Counted from the stretch's first letter, positions 1-8,582 are shown. The stretch is DNA of 56,793 bases from CAZLYX01 sp964563885 (GCA_964563885.1 CAZLYX010000005.1:1-56793); one strand, 5' to 3'. Numbers and translations: made by a program. Notes: generated from the sequence alone by a model not told the origin.

Positions 1-110
1 ACACAAATGGTTATTTAGCCAGCTACTACTAAAGGGTTATATCGGCTAACGAGTGAATATGGTATAGCAAGGTAATAGCCATTTTTACACGGTTGTCAAA
101 AGCGATGCAT

Positions 111-145
111 AAAAATAACGAAACAACCATAGCGGCTGTTTCGTT
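111..145 (-). terminator. Terminator of the moa operon
   Basis: A 9-bp perfect stem (AACGAAACA, 117-125, pairing with TGTTTCGTT, 137-145) has an 11-nt loop. Read on the minus strand it is followed by ATTTTT. It lies about 30 bp past the moaE stop, so it most likely ends the moe/moa/mob transcript. Positions 1-110 hold nothing I recognise. Confidence 0.75.
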
Positions 146-174
146 ATTAAATTGGCAAGCGCATCAGTTTTGAT

Positions 175-603
175 TTAAGGCAATGCTTCTGGATTGGCGA
201 GCCAAACAGCTTCGTGTCCTTCGCTATAAAACTCTTGTTTCCAGATGGGGACTTCCGCTTTTAAAGTATCGATGATAAAACGGCATGCCGCAAAAGCTGC
301 ATCTCGGTGGCCAGCACTGACACCTACCCATACAGCCATTTCACCCACTTCAAGGCGACCATAACGGTGTGTGCATACAGCATTTTCAATATCAAATTGA
401 GCTTTGGCTTTTGCGATAACTTCTTGGCCTTGAGTTAAAGCCAATTCTGGATAAGTGCTATAAATTAAATATTCAACACGGTTACCATCATTTTGACGGC
501 GTACCCAACCTTCAAAGCAGGTAAACGCGCCACATTGTTCATTGTCTAATAATGTTTGGCGTAATGCTGCTGCATCTATGGGAGATTCGGTTAAATTAAA
601 CAT
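175..603 (-). CDS. moaE: Molybdopterin synthase catalytic subunit MoaE
   Basis: Large subunit of molybdopterin synthase. It uses the thiocarboxylated C-terminus of MoaD to place two sulfurs on cyclic pyranopterin monophosphate, giving molybdopterin in the cytoplasm. The 142-aa protein has the usual family length. It carries the conserved HRYGRLEVGE stretch, the HRDAAFAACRFIID segment and the KxxxPIWKQEFY block with the catalytic lysine region near residues 115-128. It is the last gene of the overlapping moe/moa/mob operon, one base after the moaD stop. A terminator follows at 111-145. Identification is secure. Confidence 0.95.
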   Translation of the reverse strand: MFNLTESPIDAAALRQTLLDNEQCGAFTCFEGWVRRQNDGNRVEYLIYSTYPELALTQGQEVIAKAKAQFDIENAVCTHRYGRLEVGEMAVWVGVSAGHRDAAFAACRFIIDTLKAEVPIWKQEFYSEGHEAVWLANPEALP

Positions 604-604
604 A

Positions 605-871
605 TCAACCTCCAGAAATAGGAGGAATAAATGCTACGGTATCTCCTTCAACCAAGGCTTGATTCCACGCGCAAAAATTGTGGTTTACCGCAGCGCGCAA
701 CTGATTTTGTGCGAGTGTGAGTTGATGCTGTTGTGCCAAGCTGGCATAAAGATCAGCAATAGTAACGGCTGTGGGCAGGCTTAGCGATTCTTCATTTAGG
801 CCGCGTTGTTCACGCAAAGCTGCAAAATAAAGTACTGTTACGCCAATGGTTGGGCTAGCGATTGAAGACAT
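605..871 (-). CDS. moaD: Molybdopterin synthase sulfur carrier subunit MoaD
   Basis: Small ubiquitin-like sulfur carrier of molybdopterin synthase. The 88-aa protein ends in the diagnostic -PPISGG. The terminal Gly-Gly is adenylated by MoeB (not encoded in this window) and converted to a thiocarboxylate that donates sulfur through MoaE. A central VEGDTVAFIPP block matches the family. Its start lies inside the 3' end of moaC (17-bp overlap), with a GGAGG-like Shine-Dalgarno sequence just upstream, so translation is probably coupled. moaE follows immediately, as usual for the synthase pair. Confidence 0.94.
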   Translation of the reverse strand: MSSIASPTIGVTVLYFAALREQRGLNEESLSLPTAVTIADLYASLAQQHQLTLAQNQLRAAVNHNFCAWNQALVEGDTVAFIPPISGG

Positions 872-1328
872 GCTTTCCTCCAGATTTATGTAATAAATGA
901 ATATGTTCTATACGAATATCGTGGCTTAGTGCTTTGGTCATATCGTAGACGGTTAAAGCGGCGACTGAAACGGCGGTTAATGCTTCCATTTCTACACCAG
1001 TTTTGTGGTAAACGGCAACTTCAGCGCGAATCACTAAACTACAATCGACATCCTGATATTGTAAATGTAAGTGACAGCGTTCTAGCATCATTGGATGGCA
1101 CAGCGGAATCAAGGTGGCAGTATTTTTAGCTGCCATAATGCCCGCTAAACGCGCTACTTCGGTGATGGTGCCTTTTGCAGATTGGCCGTGGCTAGCTTGA
1201 ATTTTGGCATAAACATCAGCAGGGAAAACGACTCTTCCTTCTGCTACTGCCACGCGGGTAGTGATTTCCTTTGTGCCCACATCCACCATGTGGCTACTGC
1301 CTTGTTCATCTAAATGGCTTAATGTCAT
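855..1328 (-). CDS. moaC: Cyclic pyranopterin monophosphate synthase MoaC
   Basis: Converts 3',8-cyclo-7,8-dihydroguanosine 5'-triphosphate, made by MoaA from GTP, to cyclic pyranopterin monophosphate. The 157-aa protein carries the family signature: HMVDVGTKE near residue 14, IPLCHPMML in the middle, then KTGVEMEALTAVSVAALTVYDM and the KSGGK near the C-terminus that binds the triphosphate. The start overlaps the end of mobA by 4 bp, a coupled arrangement. It sits apart from moaA, separated by moaB and mobA, but in the same operon. Confidence 0.96.
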   Translation of the reverse strand: MTLSHLDEQGSSHMVDVGTKEITTRVAVAEGRVVFPADVYAKIQASHGQSAKGTITEVARLAGIMAAKNTATLIPLCHPMMLERCHLHLQYQDVDCSLVIRAEVAVYHKTGVEMEALTAVSVAALTVYDMTKALSHDIRIEHIHLLHKSGGKHVFNR

Positions 1329-1957
1329 AACGACCTCAATGTAGTTATTGCCCGTTCAAATGCATCAGGCGTATTGAAATTAGATAAAGCTGACCAGTGT
1401 GATGGCATAGAAATGCAGTGATGAGGGATGTGTTCCAGCCAGTGCATTACTCTGCGACCACCACCAGCTAAATAGCGTTCTAAAGGTGTGGCCAGCTTGC
1501 TAGACCAGTATGCCAATAAAGGGTGCAGTTGTATTTCATCACCTAATGCGACAACACCTTCTCTCCAAGCTGATTGTGATTGGCCTAGTGCAAGCCTAGC
1601 AATGACATTTTCAGGCAGCAATAAGGTATCGCAGGCCAATACATATACACCAGCAAAGCCCTGAGTTTGAGCCTGTTTTAGAGCTGGCAAAATAGCCGGC
1701 AACGGGCCTTGTTTATTGGGCAGTGCATCAAGTAAATATTCTACACCATTTGGAGTTTGATAATGTGCTCCAGCAGCAGCCAGCCATACTGGTCGATGTG
1801 GTAAGGCATTGTTGGTCATGCGCTCAATTAGCGTTTGGCCGTCATAAGTAAGCAATGGCTTGGCAGAGCCCATGCGCCTGCTTTGACCGCCGCACAGTAA
1901 GAGTAATGGCGGCTGGTTATCATAGGGTTTATCAGCATGAGAAGGCGGTTTGATCAT
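1325..1957 (-). CDS. mobA: Molybdenum cofactor guanylyltransferase MobA
   Basis: Transfers GMP from GTP to molybdopterin-Mo to make the bis-MGD form of the cofactor that NarG needs. The N-terminus has the nucleotidyltransferase signature LLLCGGQSRRMGSAKPLL, and LACDTLLLP supplies a metal-binding Asp. I place the start at the ATG at 1957, four bases after the moaB stop. A longer reading to 2002 adds 15 residues that overlap moaB and precede no domain. The resulting 210 aa suits the family. It lies inside the moa operon rather than beside mobB, so cofactor assembly and guanylation are co-expressed with nitrate reduction. Confidence 0.9.
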   Translation of the reverse strand: MIKPPSHADKPYDNQPPLLLLCGGQSRRMGSAKPLLTYDGQTLIERMTNNALPHRPVWLAAAGAHYQTPNGVEYLLDALPNKQGPLPAILPALKQAQTQGFAGVYVLACDTLLLPENVIARLALGQSQSAWREGVVALGDEIQLHPLLAYWSSKLATPLERYLAGGGRRVMHWLEHIPHHCISMPSHWSALSNFNTPDAFERAITTLRSL

Positions 1958-1961
1958 GGGT

Positions 1962-2486
1962 TTAGGTTGCAGACCAAGTATTGAACACCCGTGTAAAGCC
2001 AAAAGGATCTAATCTAGGGTCTAATTGCGGTGCAATGACTTTTTCCCAAGCGGTGCGACAAGCACCAGTAGAACCAGGCAAGCAGAAAACCAATGTTTGA
2101 TTGGCAATGCCAGCCAATGCACGTGATTGCAAACTGGCCATGCCTATTTCTTCATAAGACACGTAGCGAAACAATTCACCAAAACCTGGAATCTCTTTAT
2201 CAAATAGCACCTGAACTGCATCGGGAGTGACATCACGCGGAAACATGCCTGTGCCACCCGTCACCAGCACCACATCAATGCTTGGCTCAGCTATGGCCAC
2301 TGCTACACGAGCGCGAATGCTATAGAGTTCATCACGGCACAAATCGCGTGATATTAAATTATGCTCACCTTGCTTTACCGCTTGGCATAAATAATCACCA
2401 CTACCATCTTCTTGATAGCTGCGTGTATCAGTAATGGTGAGCACATGAATATTCAAAGCTCGAAAGGGCACCGTTGGTTTGGACAT
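1962..2486 (-). CDS. moaB: Molybdenum cofactor biosynthesis protein B (MoaB/MogA-like)
   Basis: MoaB/MogA-fold protein that adenylates molybdopterin before molybdate insertion by MoeA. The 174-aa product shows the family motifs LTITDTRSYQEDGSGDYL, VVLVTGGTGMFPRDVTPDAV (the TGGTG molybdopterin-binding loop) and FCLPGSTGACRTAWE. The start at 2486 follows a clear GGAGG Shine-Dalgarno sequence that overlaps the moaA stop; an in-frame codon at 2501 would give five extra residues without one. As no mogA is seen, this is probably the adenylyltransferase partner of MoeA here. In E. coli MoaB itself is inactive, so the assignment of activity is inference. Confidence 0.92.
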   Translation of the reverse strand: MSKPTVPFRALNIHVLTITDTRSYQEDGSGDYLCQAVKQGEHNLISRDLCRDELYSIRARVAVAIAEPSIDVVLVTGGTGMFPRDVTPDAVQVLFDKEIPGFGELFRYVSYEEIGMASLQSRALAGIANQTLVFCLPGSTGACRTAWEKVIAPQLDPRLDPFGFTRVFNTWSAT

Positions 2487-2490
2487 GTTG

Positions 2491-3468
2491 TTAACCTCCA
2501 ATCATGGACAGATCACGAATCAGCCCAACTTTTTTATCATGCAAAAAATGATGTTCTGGTTTCTCTAGCATCAGCTCATGCAAATGCTGTTGTAAGCCGA
2601 CTACATCTTCACGTTGTAAATAAGGACGTAAATCATAAGCAACGCCACCAAACAGACATAAGTGCATCTTACCTTGGGCGGTAACCCGAAGGCGGTTACA
2701 GCTACAACAAAAATCTTTACTGTAGGGTGCGATAAAACCAATGCCGCCCGCAAAATCACGGTGATAATATTCACGAGCGGGGCCCGCATGAGGTTGTGTT
2801 GGCCGTAATTGCCAACCTTGTTCTTGTAATTGAGTTTCTATACTGGCGGCAGATAAATGTTGTTGGTTAAAGAAGCCAAGATTATCGCGCGTTTGCATTA
2901 GTTCGATGAAACGTAATGTAACTGGGCGTTCGCGCACAAATTTCAAGGCATCGGGCAATGTGCGTTCAGCATAGCGACGCAGTAGCAATGTATTGACTTT
3001 TACTGGGTAAAAACCATCGTTTAAGATTTGGTCTAATGCATGCAGAATATTACTACACTCTCGCTTTCCAGTGATTTCAAAAAAAATATCAGGATCAAAG
3101 CTGTCTATACTGATGTTGAGTTTATCCAAACCAGCAGCTCGATAAGAGGGGAATAATTTAGCCAACTTAAACGCATTGGTGGTGAGTGCTACATGTTCAA
3201 TTTCGGGCTGTGCTTTGCAAATAGCAATGATATCGGCTAAATCGCGCCTTAAAGTGGGTTCTCCGCCTGTAAGGCGAATTTTACGGGTGCCACTTTTGGA
3301 AAATGCACTTACCAACGTGTTGATTTCTGGCAAAGACAATTCGTCTGGCTTGGCTTTGCCTTGGTAGCCGTTGGGCAGGCAGTAGTTGCAACGGTAGTTG
3401 CATAAATCGGTTATTGATAAGCGTAGATAAGTGAGTCTACGGTTAAAGGGGTCGGTGAGCGGGTTCAT
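2491..3468 (-). CDS. moaA: GTP 3',8-cyclase MoaA (radical SAM)
   Basis: First enzyme of molybdenum cofactor synthesis. It is a radical SAM enzyme that rearranges GTP to 3',8-cyclo-7,8-dihydro-GTP. The 325-aa protein has the N-terminal CNYRCNYC motif (CX3CX2C, about residues 23-30) for the SAM-bound 4Fe-4S cluster. TGGEPTLR follows. The C-terminal cluster ligands are the CCSCNRLRVTAQGKMHLC region, and the C-terminus is the essential Gly-Gly (SMIGG). The start overlaps the moeA stop by 4 bp. It is the second gene of the operon and is fully typical of the family. Confidence 0.97.
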   Translation of the reverse strand: MNPLTDPFNRRLTYLRLSITDLCNYRCNYCLPNGYQGKAKPDELSLPEINTLVSAFSKSGTRKIRLTGGEPTLRRDLADIIAICKAQPEIEHVALTTNAFKLAKLFPSYRAAGLDKLNISIDSFDPDIFFEITGKRECSNILHALDQILNDGFYPVKVNTLLLRRYAERTLPDALKFVRERPVTLRFIELMQTRDNLGFFNQQHLSAASIETQLQEQGWQLRPTQPHAGPAREYYHRDFAGGIGFIAPYSKDFCCSCNRLRVTAQGKMHLCLFGGVAYDLRPYLQREDVVGLQQHLHELMLEKPEHHFLHDKKVGLIRDLSMIGG

Positions 3469-4691
3469 AAGAAGGCATCCTTAAAGGGCTGCACAGTAAC
3501 CGTGGCGCCTGCTGATAGCGAGCCAGTTTCTGAAGCCAGAATGAGATAGGCATTAGCACGACTAACGCCCCAGATTCGATGTGAGTCTTGTGCTCCGGCC
3601 GGTTTCGCCAGCCAGCTTCCATCTGCCTGTTGACAAATTATTGCGCGTTGCATGTCCATGCGACCAGATGATTTTTTTACGGGTTCAGATAAAGTGGCCT
3701 GGAATTGTAAAGGTTGAGGCACATTTTGTGCACCACACAATAGCCATAGGGCTGATTTTAAAAATACATCAAAACCAACGAAGCCTGAAACAGGGTTGCC
3801 AGGTAAACCAAAATACCAAGTTTTGAACATGCAGCCAAACACAAAAGGTTTACCGGGTTTAAGAGCCACTTTGTAATGAAGAATGGCACCCAAGCGGACA
3901 ACTGCTTCGCGCATAAAGTCGTAATCACCCACAGAAACACCACCAGAAGTAATCACGACATCAGCCATTTTTGCGGCCTGAACCAACGTAGACATCACGC
4001 CTTCTAAGTCATCTTTGGCGCGCCCAAGATCAATAATCTCCACTGGCAAACCTTGTAAACGCGCCATTAATGCGTGACGATTACTGTCGTAGATTTGATC
4101 TGGACAGCTGATAACTGTACCCGGCTCGTTTAATTCGTTGCCTGTAGAAAGAATGGCGACCTTAATTTTTCGGTATACCGTAACTTTATCTAAACCTAAA
4201 GCTGCCATCAGCATCACATCACTGGCACGTAAAATACGACCTGTCGTGAGCACAGTGTCGCCACATGCTACTTCTTCGCCAGCGAATCTAATATTAGCTC
4301 CGCTGGCTACGTCTTGGGTTAGGGTGATGGATTTTTGTGCAGCCACAGTGTTTTCTTGCACGACCACAGTTTTGCAGTCAGAAGGGACTACTGCGCCCGT
4401 CATAATTCGTACACAGCTGTTTTCAGATACAACACCTTTAAATGCTAAGCCGGCTACCGATTCTCCAATAATTTCCCACTCGCTGTCTGTAAATGCCTCA
4501 GCTGGTAGGGCATAACCATCCATGGCGGAAATGTCAGCACAGGGGATGTTGATGGTTGAAACGACATTTACCGCCAATACTCGACCAACAACATCGGCCA
4601 CAGCAAGTGTTTCAGTTTCAGGTAGCCTTTGCGCCTTATTGATTTTAGTTTCTATTAAGGATTGTAATTCGGCAACAGAAGTGAGAGCCAT
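3465..4691 (-). CDS. moeA: Molybdopterin molybdenumtransferase MoeA
   Basis: Inserts molybdate into adenylylated molybdopterin. The 408-aa protein has the usual multi-domain layout. The N-terminal region carries CADISAMDGYA, the MPT-binding-like central domain carries VVITSGGVSVGDYDF, the active-site loop is LKPGKPFVFG, and GLPGNPVSGFV follows. A C-terminal beta-barrel domain ends the protein. The ATG at 4691 has an AAGGAA ribosome site 8 bp upstream. It is the first gene of the seven-gene Moco operon; the 214-bp leader upstream contains a CTAGTTAT motif shared with the narK and narG upstream regions. Confidence 0.96.
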   Translation of the reverse strand: MALTSVAELQSLIETKINKAQRLPETETLAVADVVGRVLAVNVVSTINIPCADISAMDGYALPAEAFTDSEWEIIGESVAGLAFKGVVSENSCVRIMTGAVVPSDCKTVVVQENTVAAQKSITLTQDVASGANIRFAGEEVACGDTVLTTGRILRASDVMLMAALGLDKVTVYRKIKVAILSTGNELNEPGTVISCPDQIYDSNRHALMARLQGLPVEIIDLGRAKDDLEGVMSTLVQAAKMADVVITSGGVSVGDYDFMREAVVRLGAILHYKVALKPGKPFVFGCMFKTWYFGLPGNPVSGFVGFDVFLKSALWLLCGAQNVPQPLQFQATLSEPVKKSSGRMDMQRAIICQQADGSWLAKPAGAQDSHRIWGVSRANAYLILASETGSLSAGATVTVQPFKDAFL

Positions 4692-4830
4692 GATGATTCC
4701 TTTGAATGTGTGCGCATAAGGCTAGTAATGATGAATATCATAAAGGGCTGGCTGATATAAAAGAATGCCCATAAAGCATGAATGAATGCCGCAAAGGCAT
4801 AAACAAACATATCCAAAATAGTTAGTTGAC

Positions 4831-4841
4831 CTAGTTATTTT
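4831..4841 (-). promoter_or_regulatory. Shared CTAGTTAT-type motif upstream of moeA
   Basis: On the coding strand this reads AAAATAACTAG, 140 bp before the moeA ATG. Very similar words lie upstream of narK1 (7746-7756) and narG (15467-15478), in the same orientation relative to the gene. It may be a binding site or a promoter part; no known regulator consensus is matched. Confidence 0.35.
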
Positions 4842-4856
4842 AGGTAGGTTTGTAAA

Positions 4857-4887
4857 AGAAAAAAGCTGCCTGAATGTGCAGGCAGCT
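4857..4887 (-). terminator. Terminator after narK2
   Basis: A perfect 9-bp stem AGCTGCCTG (4864-4872) / CAGGCAGCT (4879-4887) has a 6-nt loop. On the minus strand it is followed by TTTTTTC, right after the narK2 stop. The left arm with its flanks reads AAGCTGCCTGAA, one base off the Simonsiella-type uptake sequence, so this terminator may be built from another DUS dialect. Confidence 0.85.
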
Positions 4888-4905
4888 GATAACAAGTTGA
4901 CAAGC

Positions 4906-6282
4906 TTAGCACTTGGATTCGGCATTTTTACGTGCGTAATACCACCAGTTTAGGCCAGCACAAATAGCATAAAATAGAATAAAAGCCATTAAAGCGGCAT
5001 TAACACTGCCAGTGAGGCTAATCGATGTACCGTAACTCTTGGGGATAAAAAAGCCACCATAAGCCGCAAAAGCAGCAGTAAAACCAATCACTGCAGCGCC
5101 TTCTTTTGTTGCATTTAAACGTGCATCATTTTCGCTCACTAAACCTTGTTGAGCAAATTTCTGGTGCATATTAAGAAAAATTACGGGTATTTGCATAAAA
5201 GTAGAGCCATTGCCAATGCCAGTTAAGACAAACAATACTAAGAAACAGGCAAAGAAACCCCAGAAATTGCCACCTACACCATCTACTGGTAAGAATGTAA
5301 TGACACCTACTACCGCCACCATCATGCTTAAAAACACTATTTGAGTGATTTTGGCGCCGCCTACTTTATCTGCTAGCCAACCACCAAAAGGGCGTGCCAA
5401 GGCACCAACTAAAGGGCCAAGATAGGCATACTTAACTGGATCGATGCCTGAGAATTGGCTTTTAGTCAACAAAGGAAAGCCGGCAGCAAAGCCAATAAAT
5501 GAGCCAAAAGTGCCCAAGTACAAAATACACATAATCCAGTTGTGTTTACGACTAAAAATAACGGCTTGTTCAGAAAAACTGGCTTTGGCACAAGCTAAGT
5601 CATTTTTACCAAACCACGCGGCAAGAGTAGAAATTATGATAAAAGGCACCCAAATAAAGCCAGCATTTTGTAGCCATACTTGCTTACTAACATCGCCTTT
5701 AACCCATGTTTGTGATTCGCCACCAAATACACCAAACACACCAACAGTGATGATCAGAGGCACTACAAACTGCACTACCGACACGCCTAAATTACCTAAG
5801 CCAGCATTTAAGCCTAATGCGAGCCCTTTTTTTGACTTGGGATAGAAAAAGCTAATGTTGCACATGCTGGAGCTAAAGTTGCCACCACCAAAACCACATA
5901 ACAACGCCAAAATCATCATAGTGATGTAGCTGGTGTTGGTATCTTGCACAGCAAAGCCTAAGCCAATGGCTGGTAACAGTAAGCTGGCGGTAGAAATAGC
6001 TGTCCATCTGCGTCCACCAAATATAGGCACCATGAATGAATAAAAAATACGCAATGTGGCGCCAGAAAGAGCAGGCAGTGCTGCCAACCAGAAAAGTTGG
6101 TTGGGCGTATATTGAAAGCCAATATTGGGTAAGTTAACCACCGCCACACTCCAGACTTGCCAGATGGCAAAAGCCAGAAGGAGAGCAGGGATGGAGATCC
6201 ATAAATTGCGGTTGGCTATTTTTTTGCCGGTTTTGTTCCAGAAGTCTTCGTCTTCCGGTTCCCAGTGATGAATTACTGACAT
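4906..6282 (-). CDS. narK2: Nitrate/nitrite transporter, NarK2 type (MFS)
   Basis: Major facilitator superfamily protein of 458 aa with about 12 hydrophobic segments in the inner membrane. The nitrate-signature glycine-rich stretches are visible (GFGGGNFSSSMCNISFFYPKSKKGLALGLNAGLGNLGVS and the later FVLTGIGNGSTFMQIP). The charged N-terminus and 458-aa length resemble E. coli NarK/NarU and the NarK2 half of NarK1-NarK2 pairs, which act as nitrate/nitrite antiporters (established for that subfamily). It follows narK1 by 81 bp, with a single DUS between them, and is closed by a terminator. It probably feeds NarG and removes nitrite. Confidence 0.9.
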   Translation of the reverse strand: MSVIHHWEPEDEDFWNKTGKKIANRNLWISIPALLLAFAIWQVWSVAVVNLPNIGFQYTPNQLFWLAALPALSGATLRIFYSFMVPIFGGRRWTAISTASLLLPAIGLGFAVQDTNTSYITMMILALLCGFGGGNFSSSMCNISFFYPKSKKGLALGLNAGLGNLGVSVVQFVVPLIITVGVFGVFGGESQTWVKGDVSKQVWLQNAGFIWVPFIIISTLAAWFGKNDLACAKASFSEQAVIFSRKHNWIMCILYLGTFGSFIGFAAGFPLLTKSQFSGIDPVKYAYLGPLVGALARPFGGWLADKVGGAKITQIVFLSMMVAVVGVITFLPVDGVGGNFWGFFACFLVLFVLTGIGNGSTFMQIPVIFLNMHQKFAQQGLVSENDARLNATKEGAAVIGFTAAFAAYGGFFIPKSYGTSISLTGSVNAALMAFILFYAICAGLNWWYYARKNAESKC

Positions 6283-6303
6283 GGTTTTACTCCTACGGCA
6301 GCG

Positions 6304-6315
6304 AGGCTACCTGAA
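6304..6315. repeat. DNA uptake sequence (single)
   Basis: Exact AGGCTACCTGAA between narK1 and narK2; no inverted partner nearby. Confidence 0.85.
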
Positions 6316-6363
6316 AAAAACATTATTGCGACCTTAGTGTTACTTTAAGGAACCATATAAACT

Positions 6364-7590
6364 TTAAGTTTTGCTGCGATTGGCTTTGAATGAAAAGTGC
6401 ATCCAGATTAGTGATACACACACGGTGCCATACAGCAACATAAATGATGTTGAGCGCACACCAGTTGCGTCTTCCAGTATGCCAAACGCGATGGGCAGAA
6501 AGAAACCACCTAAGCCACCGGCCAAACCAACAATGCCAGATACAGCACCAATATTGGTAGGATAGTCATTGGCCACAAATTTAAACACAGAGGCTTTACC
6601 AACTGCCATGGCCACACCAACCGTGAACATCAAAATGGTAAACGTCACCACATTCAAACCAATATTTATGCCTAATGGGCCATTTTTGGTTTGTAATATC
6701 ATTTCGGTTTGTGGATAAGACAAGATAAAAAAGCATACCCAGCAAACCCACATCACTGCCCAAGTAACCTTATAAGCACCAAATCTATCTGATAAATAGC
6801 CACCTAAAGCACGCAACACACCGCCAGGCAAAGAAAAGCAGGCAGCTAAAAAAGCAGCAGTTTGCAAAGTTAATCCATACTCACCGACATAATATTTGGT
6901 CATCCACAACGCTAAAGCGACATAGCCACCAAACACCACTGAGTAATATTGGCTATAGCGCAGCACACCAGGATCTTTTAATAAAGCCAACTGCTCTTTG
7001 AACGTTACTGAAGTGGAGACTTTGTGTGCCGGATTGCTATAGCTCATGAACCAAAATAAGATGGCCGTACCCAACATGATTGCCGCATAAACAGTAGGCA
7101 CTAAATGCCAAGTGCCATAGGCTATGAGGGCGGGTGCCACAAATTTATTGACAGCACTACCAGCATTACCTGCACCAAATACGCCCATGGCCATACCTTG
7201 TTTTTCTTTAGGAAACCAACGTGCTACATAGGGTGTGCCTACCGAAAACGAACCGCCAGCCAAGCCCATTACTAAGCCGATTGCCAAGAAGTGCCAGAAT
7301 GTGCTGGCATAAGTCATTAAATAAATAGCCGGAACACTAGAAATCATTAATAAAAACAATACAATACGACCACCATATTTATCGGTCCAAATCCCCAGTG
7401 GCACACGAACTAATGCACCTGAGAGCACTGGCGTTGCTGCTAAAATACCAAATTGAGTTTCAGATAGCCCCAGTTGTTCTTTCACTGGAATGCCCACTAC
7501 CGCCAGCATCATCCAAATCATGAAACAAACGGTAAAAGACAAAGTACTGGCAAATAAAACGGAGTAACGTTTATAGGATTCCGAAGCCAT
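6364..7590 (-). CDS. narK1: Nitrate transporter, NarK1 type (MFS)
   Basis: Inner-membrane major facilitator protein of 408 aa. The N-terminal half carries GIWTDKYGGR, an MFS loop 2-3 motif, and the nitrate-signature region GLAGGSFSVGTPYVARWFPKEKQGMAMGVFGAGNAGSAV. A second glycine-rich signature, GAVSGIVGLAGGLGGFFLP, lies near the C-terminus. The type I group (NarK1) is thought to be a proton/nitrate symporter. I prefer the ATG at 7590, which has an AAGGAAG site just upstream; an ORF open to 7620 adds ten residues without domain support. It heads a two-gene narK1-narK2 unit. Confidence 0.9.
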   Translation of the reverse strand: MASESYKRYSVLFASTLSFTVCFMIWMMLAVVGIPVKEQLGLSETQFGILAATPVLSGALVRVPLGIWTDKYGGRIVLFLLMISSVPAIYLMTYASTFWHFLAIGLVMGLAGGSFSVGTPYVARWFPKEKQGMAMGVFGAGNAGSAVNKFVAPALIAYGTWHLVPTVYAAIMLGTAILFWFMSYSNPAHKVSTSVTFKEQLALLKDPGVLRYSQYYSVVFGGYVALALWMTKYYVGEYGLTLQTAAFLAACFSLPGGVLRALGGYLSDRFGAYKVTWAVMWVCWVCFFILSYPQTEMILQTKNGPLGINIGLNVVTFTILMFTVGVAMAVGKASVFKFVANDYPTNIGAVSGIVGLAGGLGGFFLPIAFGILEDATGVRSTSFMLLYGTVCVSLIWMHFSFKANRSKT

Positions 7591-7745
7591 GTTGCTTCTT
7601 CCTTTCTGGGTTGGTGGCAACCATTAAATAAAACAATTTTTACAATGTATAACTTACACCTATGTAGACAATTACACAGTTAGCTTAAATAAGATTGAAC
7701 AGAAGGCATTGGGGTAGGTAGTACTAAGCCAAAGAGATATTGAAG

Positions 7746-7756
7746 CTAGTTATTTT
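7746..7756 (-). promoter_or_regulatory. Shared CTAGTTAT-type motif upstream of narK1
   Basis: AAAATAACTAG on the coding strand, 156 bp before the narK1 ATG; the same 11-mer occurs upstream of moeA. Here it also forms an imperfect palindrome, CTAGT-N7-ACTAG, on the minus strand. Confidence 0.35.
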
Positions 7757-7768
7757 GACTAGGGCATT

Positions 7769-7791
7769 AAAAAAGCACACGAGCGTGTGCT
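7769..7791 (-). terminator. Terminator after the hemerythrin gene
   Basis: Stem AGCACAC/GTGTGCT with a GAGC loop (7774-7791). On the minus strand it is followed by six T (7769-7774). It lies about 40 bp past the stop of the hemerythrin-like gene. Confidence 0.88.
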
Positions 7792-7827
7792 AAGAAGTTG
7801 CTTTATTAAAGAGATTAAAAGTGTTTT

Positions 7828-8298
7828 TTAAGCCAATGTACGGCTAAATAAAATGCCATTTTCTAAGGCGATGTGTTCACGTAAATCAGTAAAGAGAGTG
7901 TCTAGATCGCTATATAAGCGTTGCCAACTGCCGCAAGCGTTACTCGGCGGTGTCAAATTGTTGGTGTGAATTAACAATTGTGCAACTGCCTCTGTATGCT
8001 CATCGTGTTCATGCCTCATCACCTGAATAGGCATGGCCGCGTTTGTTCTGGCGCCATTTAGGATCATGGGAAATAAAACACGCTCTTCTTTAAGCATGTG
8101 GTTGATTAATTCAACTTGTAAGTTTTGCAGTAATGGCAAAACAGCAGCGGGGAATTGCGCTGAATGCGTGATGCTAACTTTCTCAGTTAATTGTAATATG
8201 TCGGCCAGTTGCTGGCGATGTACCTGATGATAGCGGGCAAGTATGTGCTCTATTATGCTGTTGTCACTAGCGTGTTGCCAAACAGATGAGGCAATCAT
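7828..8298 (-). CDS. Hemerythrin HHE-domain protein (RIC/YtfE-like di-iron domain)
   Basis: A 156-aa four-helix-bundle hemerythrin-like protein. The His/Glu ligands are spread as HILARYHQVHR, NHMLKEERVLFP, MRHEHDEH and LREHIALENGILF, the pattern of the C-terminal domain of RIC/YtfE/DnrN proteins that repair iron-sulfur clusters after nitric oxide damage. The short N-terminal ScdA domain of RIC proteins is missing, so it could instead bind O2 or NO. An FNR-like box 70 bp upstream and its place between nar operons suggest expression during nitrate respiration and a role against NO made from nitrite. The family is clear; the exact role is inference. Confidence 0.85.
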   Translation of the reverse strand: MIASSVWQHASDNSIIEHILARYHQVHRQQLADILQLTEKVSITHSAQFPAAVLPLLQNLQVELINHMLKEERVLFPMILNGARTNAAMPIQVMRHEHDEHTEAVAQLLIHTNNLTPPSNACGSWQRLYSDLDTLFTDLREHIALENGILFSRTLA

Positions 8299-8367
8299 GA
8301 GGCATTCCTTTATTGGTTATACGGCACAAAGATTCATTTTTTTTGCAGCTGAAGTGCTGTAATTTTA

Positions 8368-8381
8368 TTGATGTTATTCAA
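8368..8381 (-). promoter_or_regulatory. FNR-like box upstream of the hemerythrin gene
   Basis: TTGATGTTATTCAA matches the FNR consensus TTGAT-N4-ATCAA at 9 of 10 positions. It lies 70-83 bp upstream of the hemerythrin ATG, a suitable distance for an activator site near -40. Confidence 0.6.
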
Positions 8382-8529
8382 CTTATTTGTGGCAGAAATT
8401 AATGTCATCAAAACATTTAGATTATCCAATTGATTTAAAATAAATAAAATAATCCTAAAGCATTAGTAAGAATCATCAATAGAATGATGTGTTTATTGAA
8501 TTTCTACATCATGAAAAATGATGATACAA

Positions 8530-8561
8530 AAAGGCTACCTGAAAGTTTCAGGTAGCCTTTT
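8530..8561 (-). terminator. DUS inverted-pair terminator after narI
   Basis: Exact uptake sequence copies at 8532-8543 and 8547-8558 in inverted orientation form a 12-bp stem with a 3-nt loop. It is flanked by A5 and T5, so it can terminate both ways. It lies about 20 bp past the narI stop. Confidence 0.9.
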
Positions 8562-8582
8562 TGATTTACATAACGACCTTAA

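Noticed and set aside
4692..4830. Possible molybdenum cofactor riboswitch in the moeA leader
   Set aside because: Small hairpins (for example ATGCC-TTTGC-GGCAT) exist, but I could not recognise the conserved Moco RNA core; a covariance-model search would decide.
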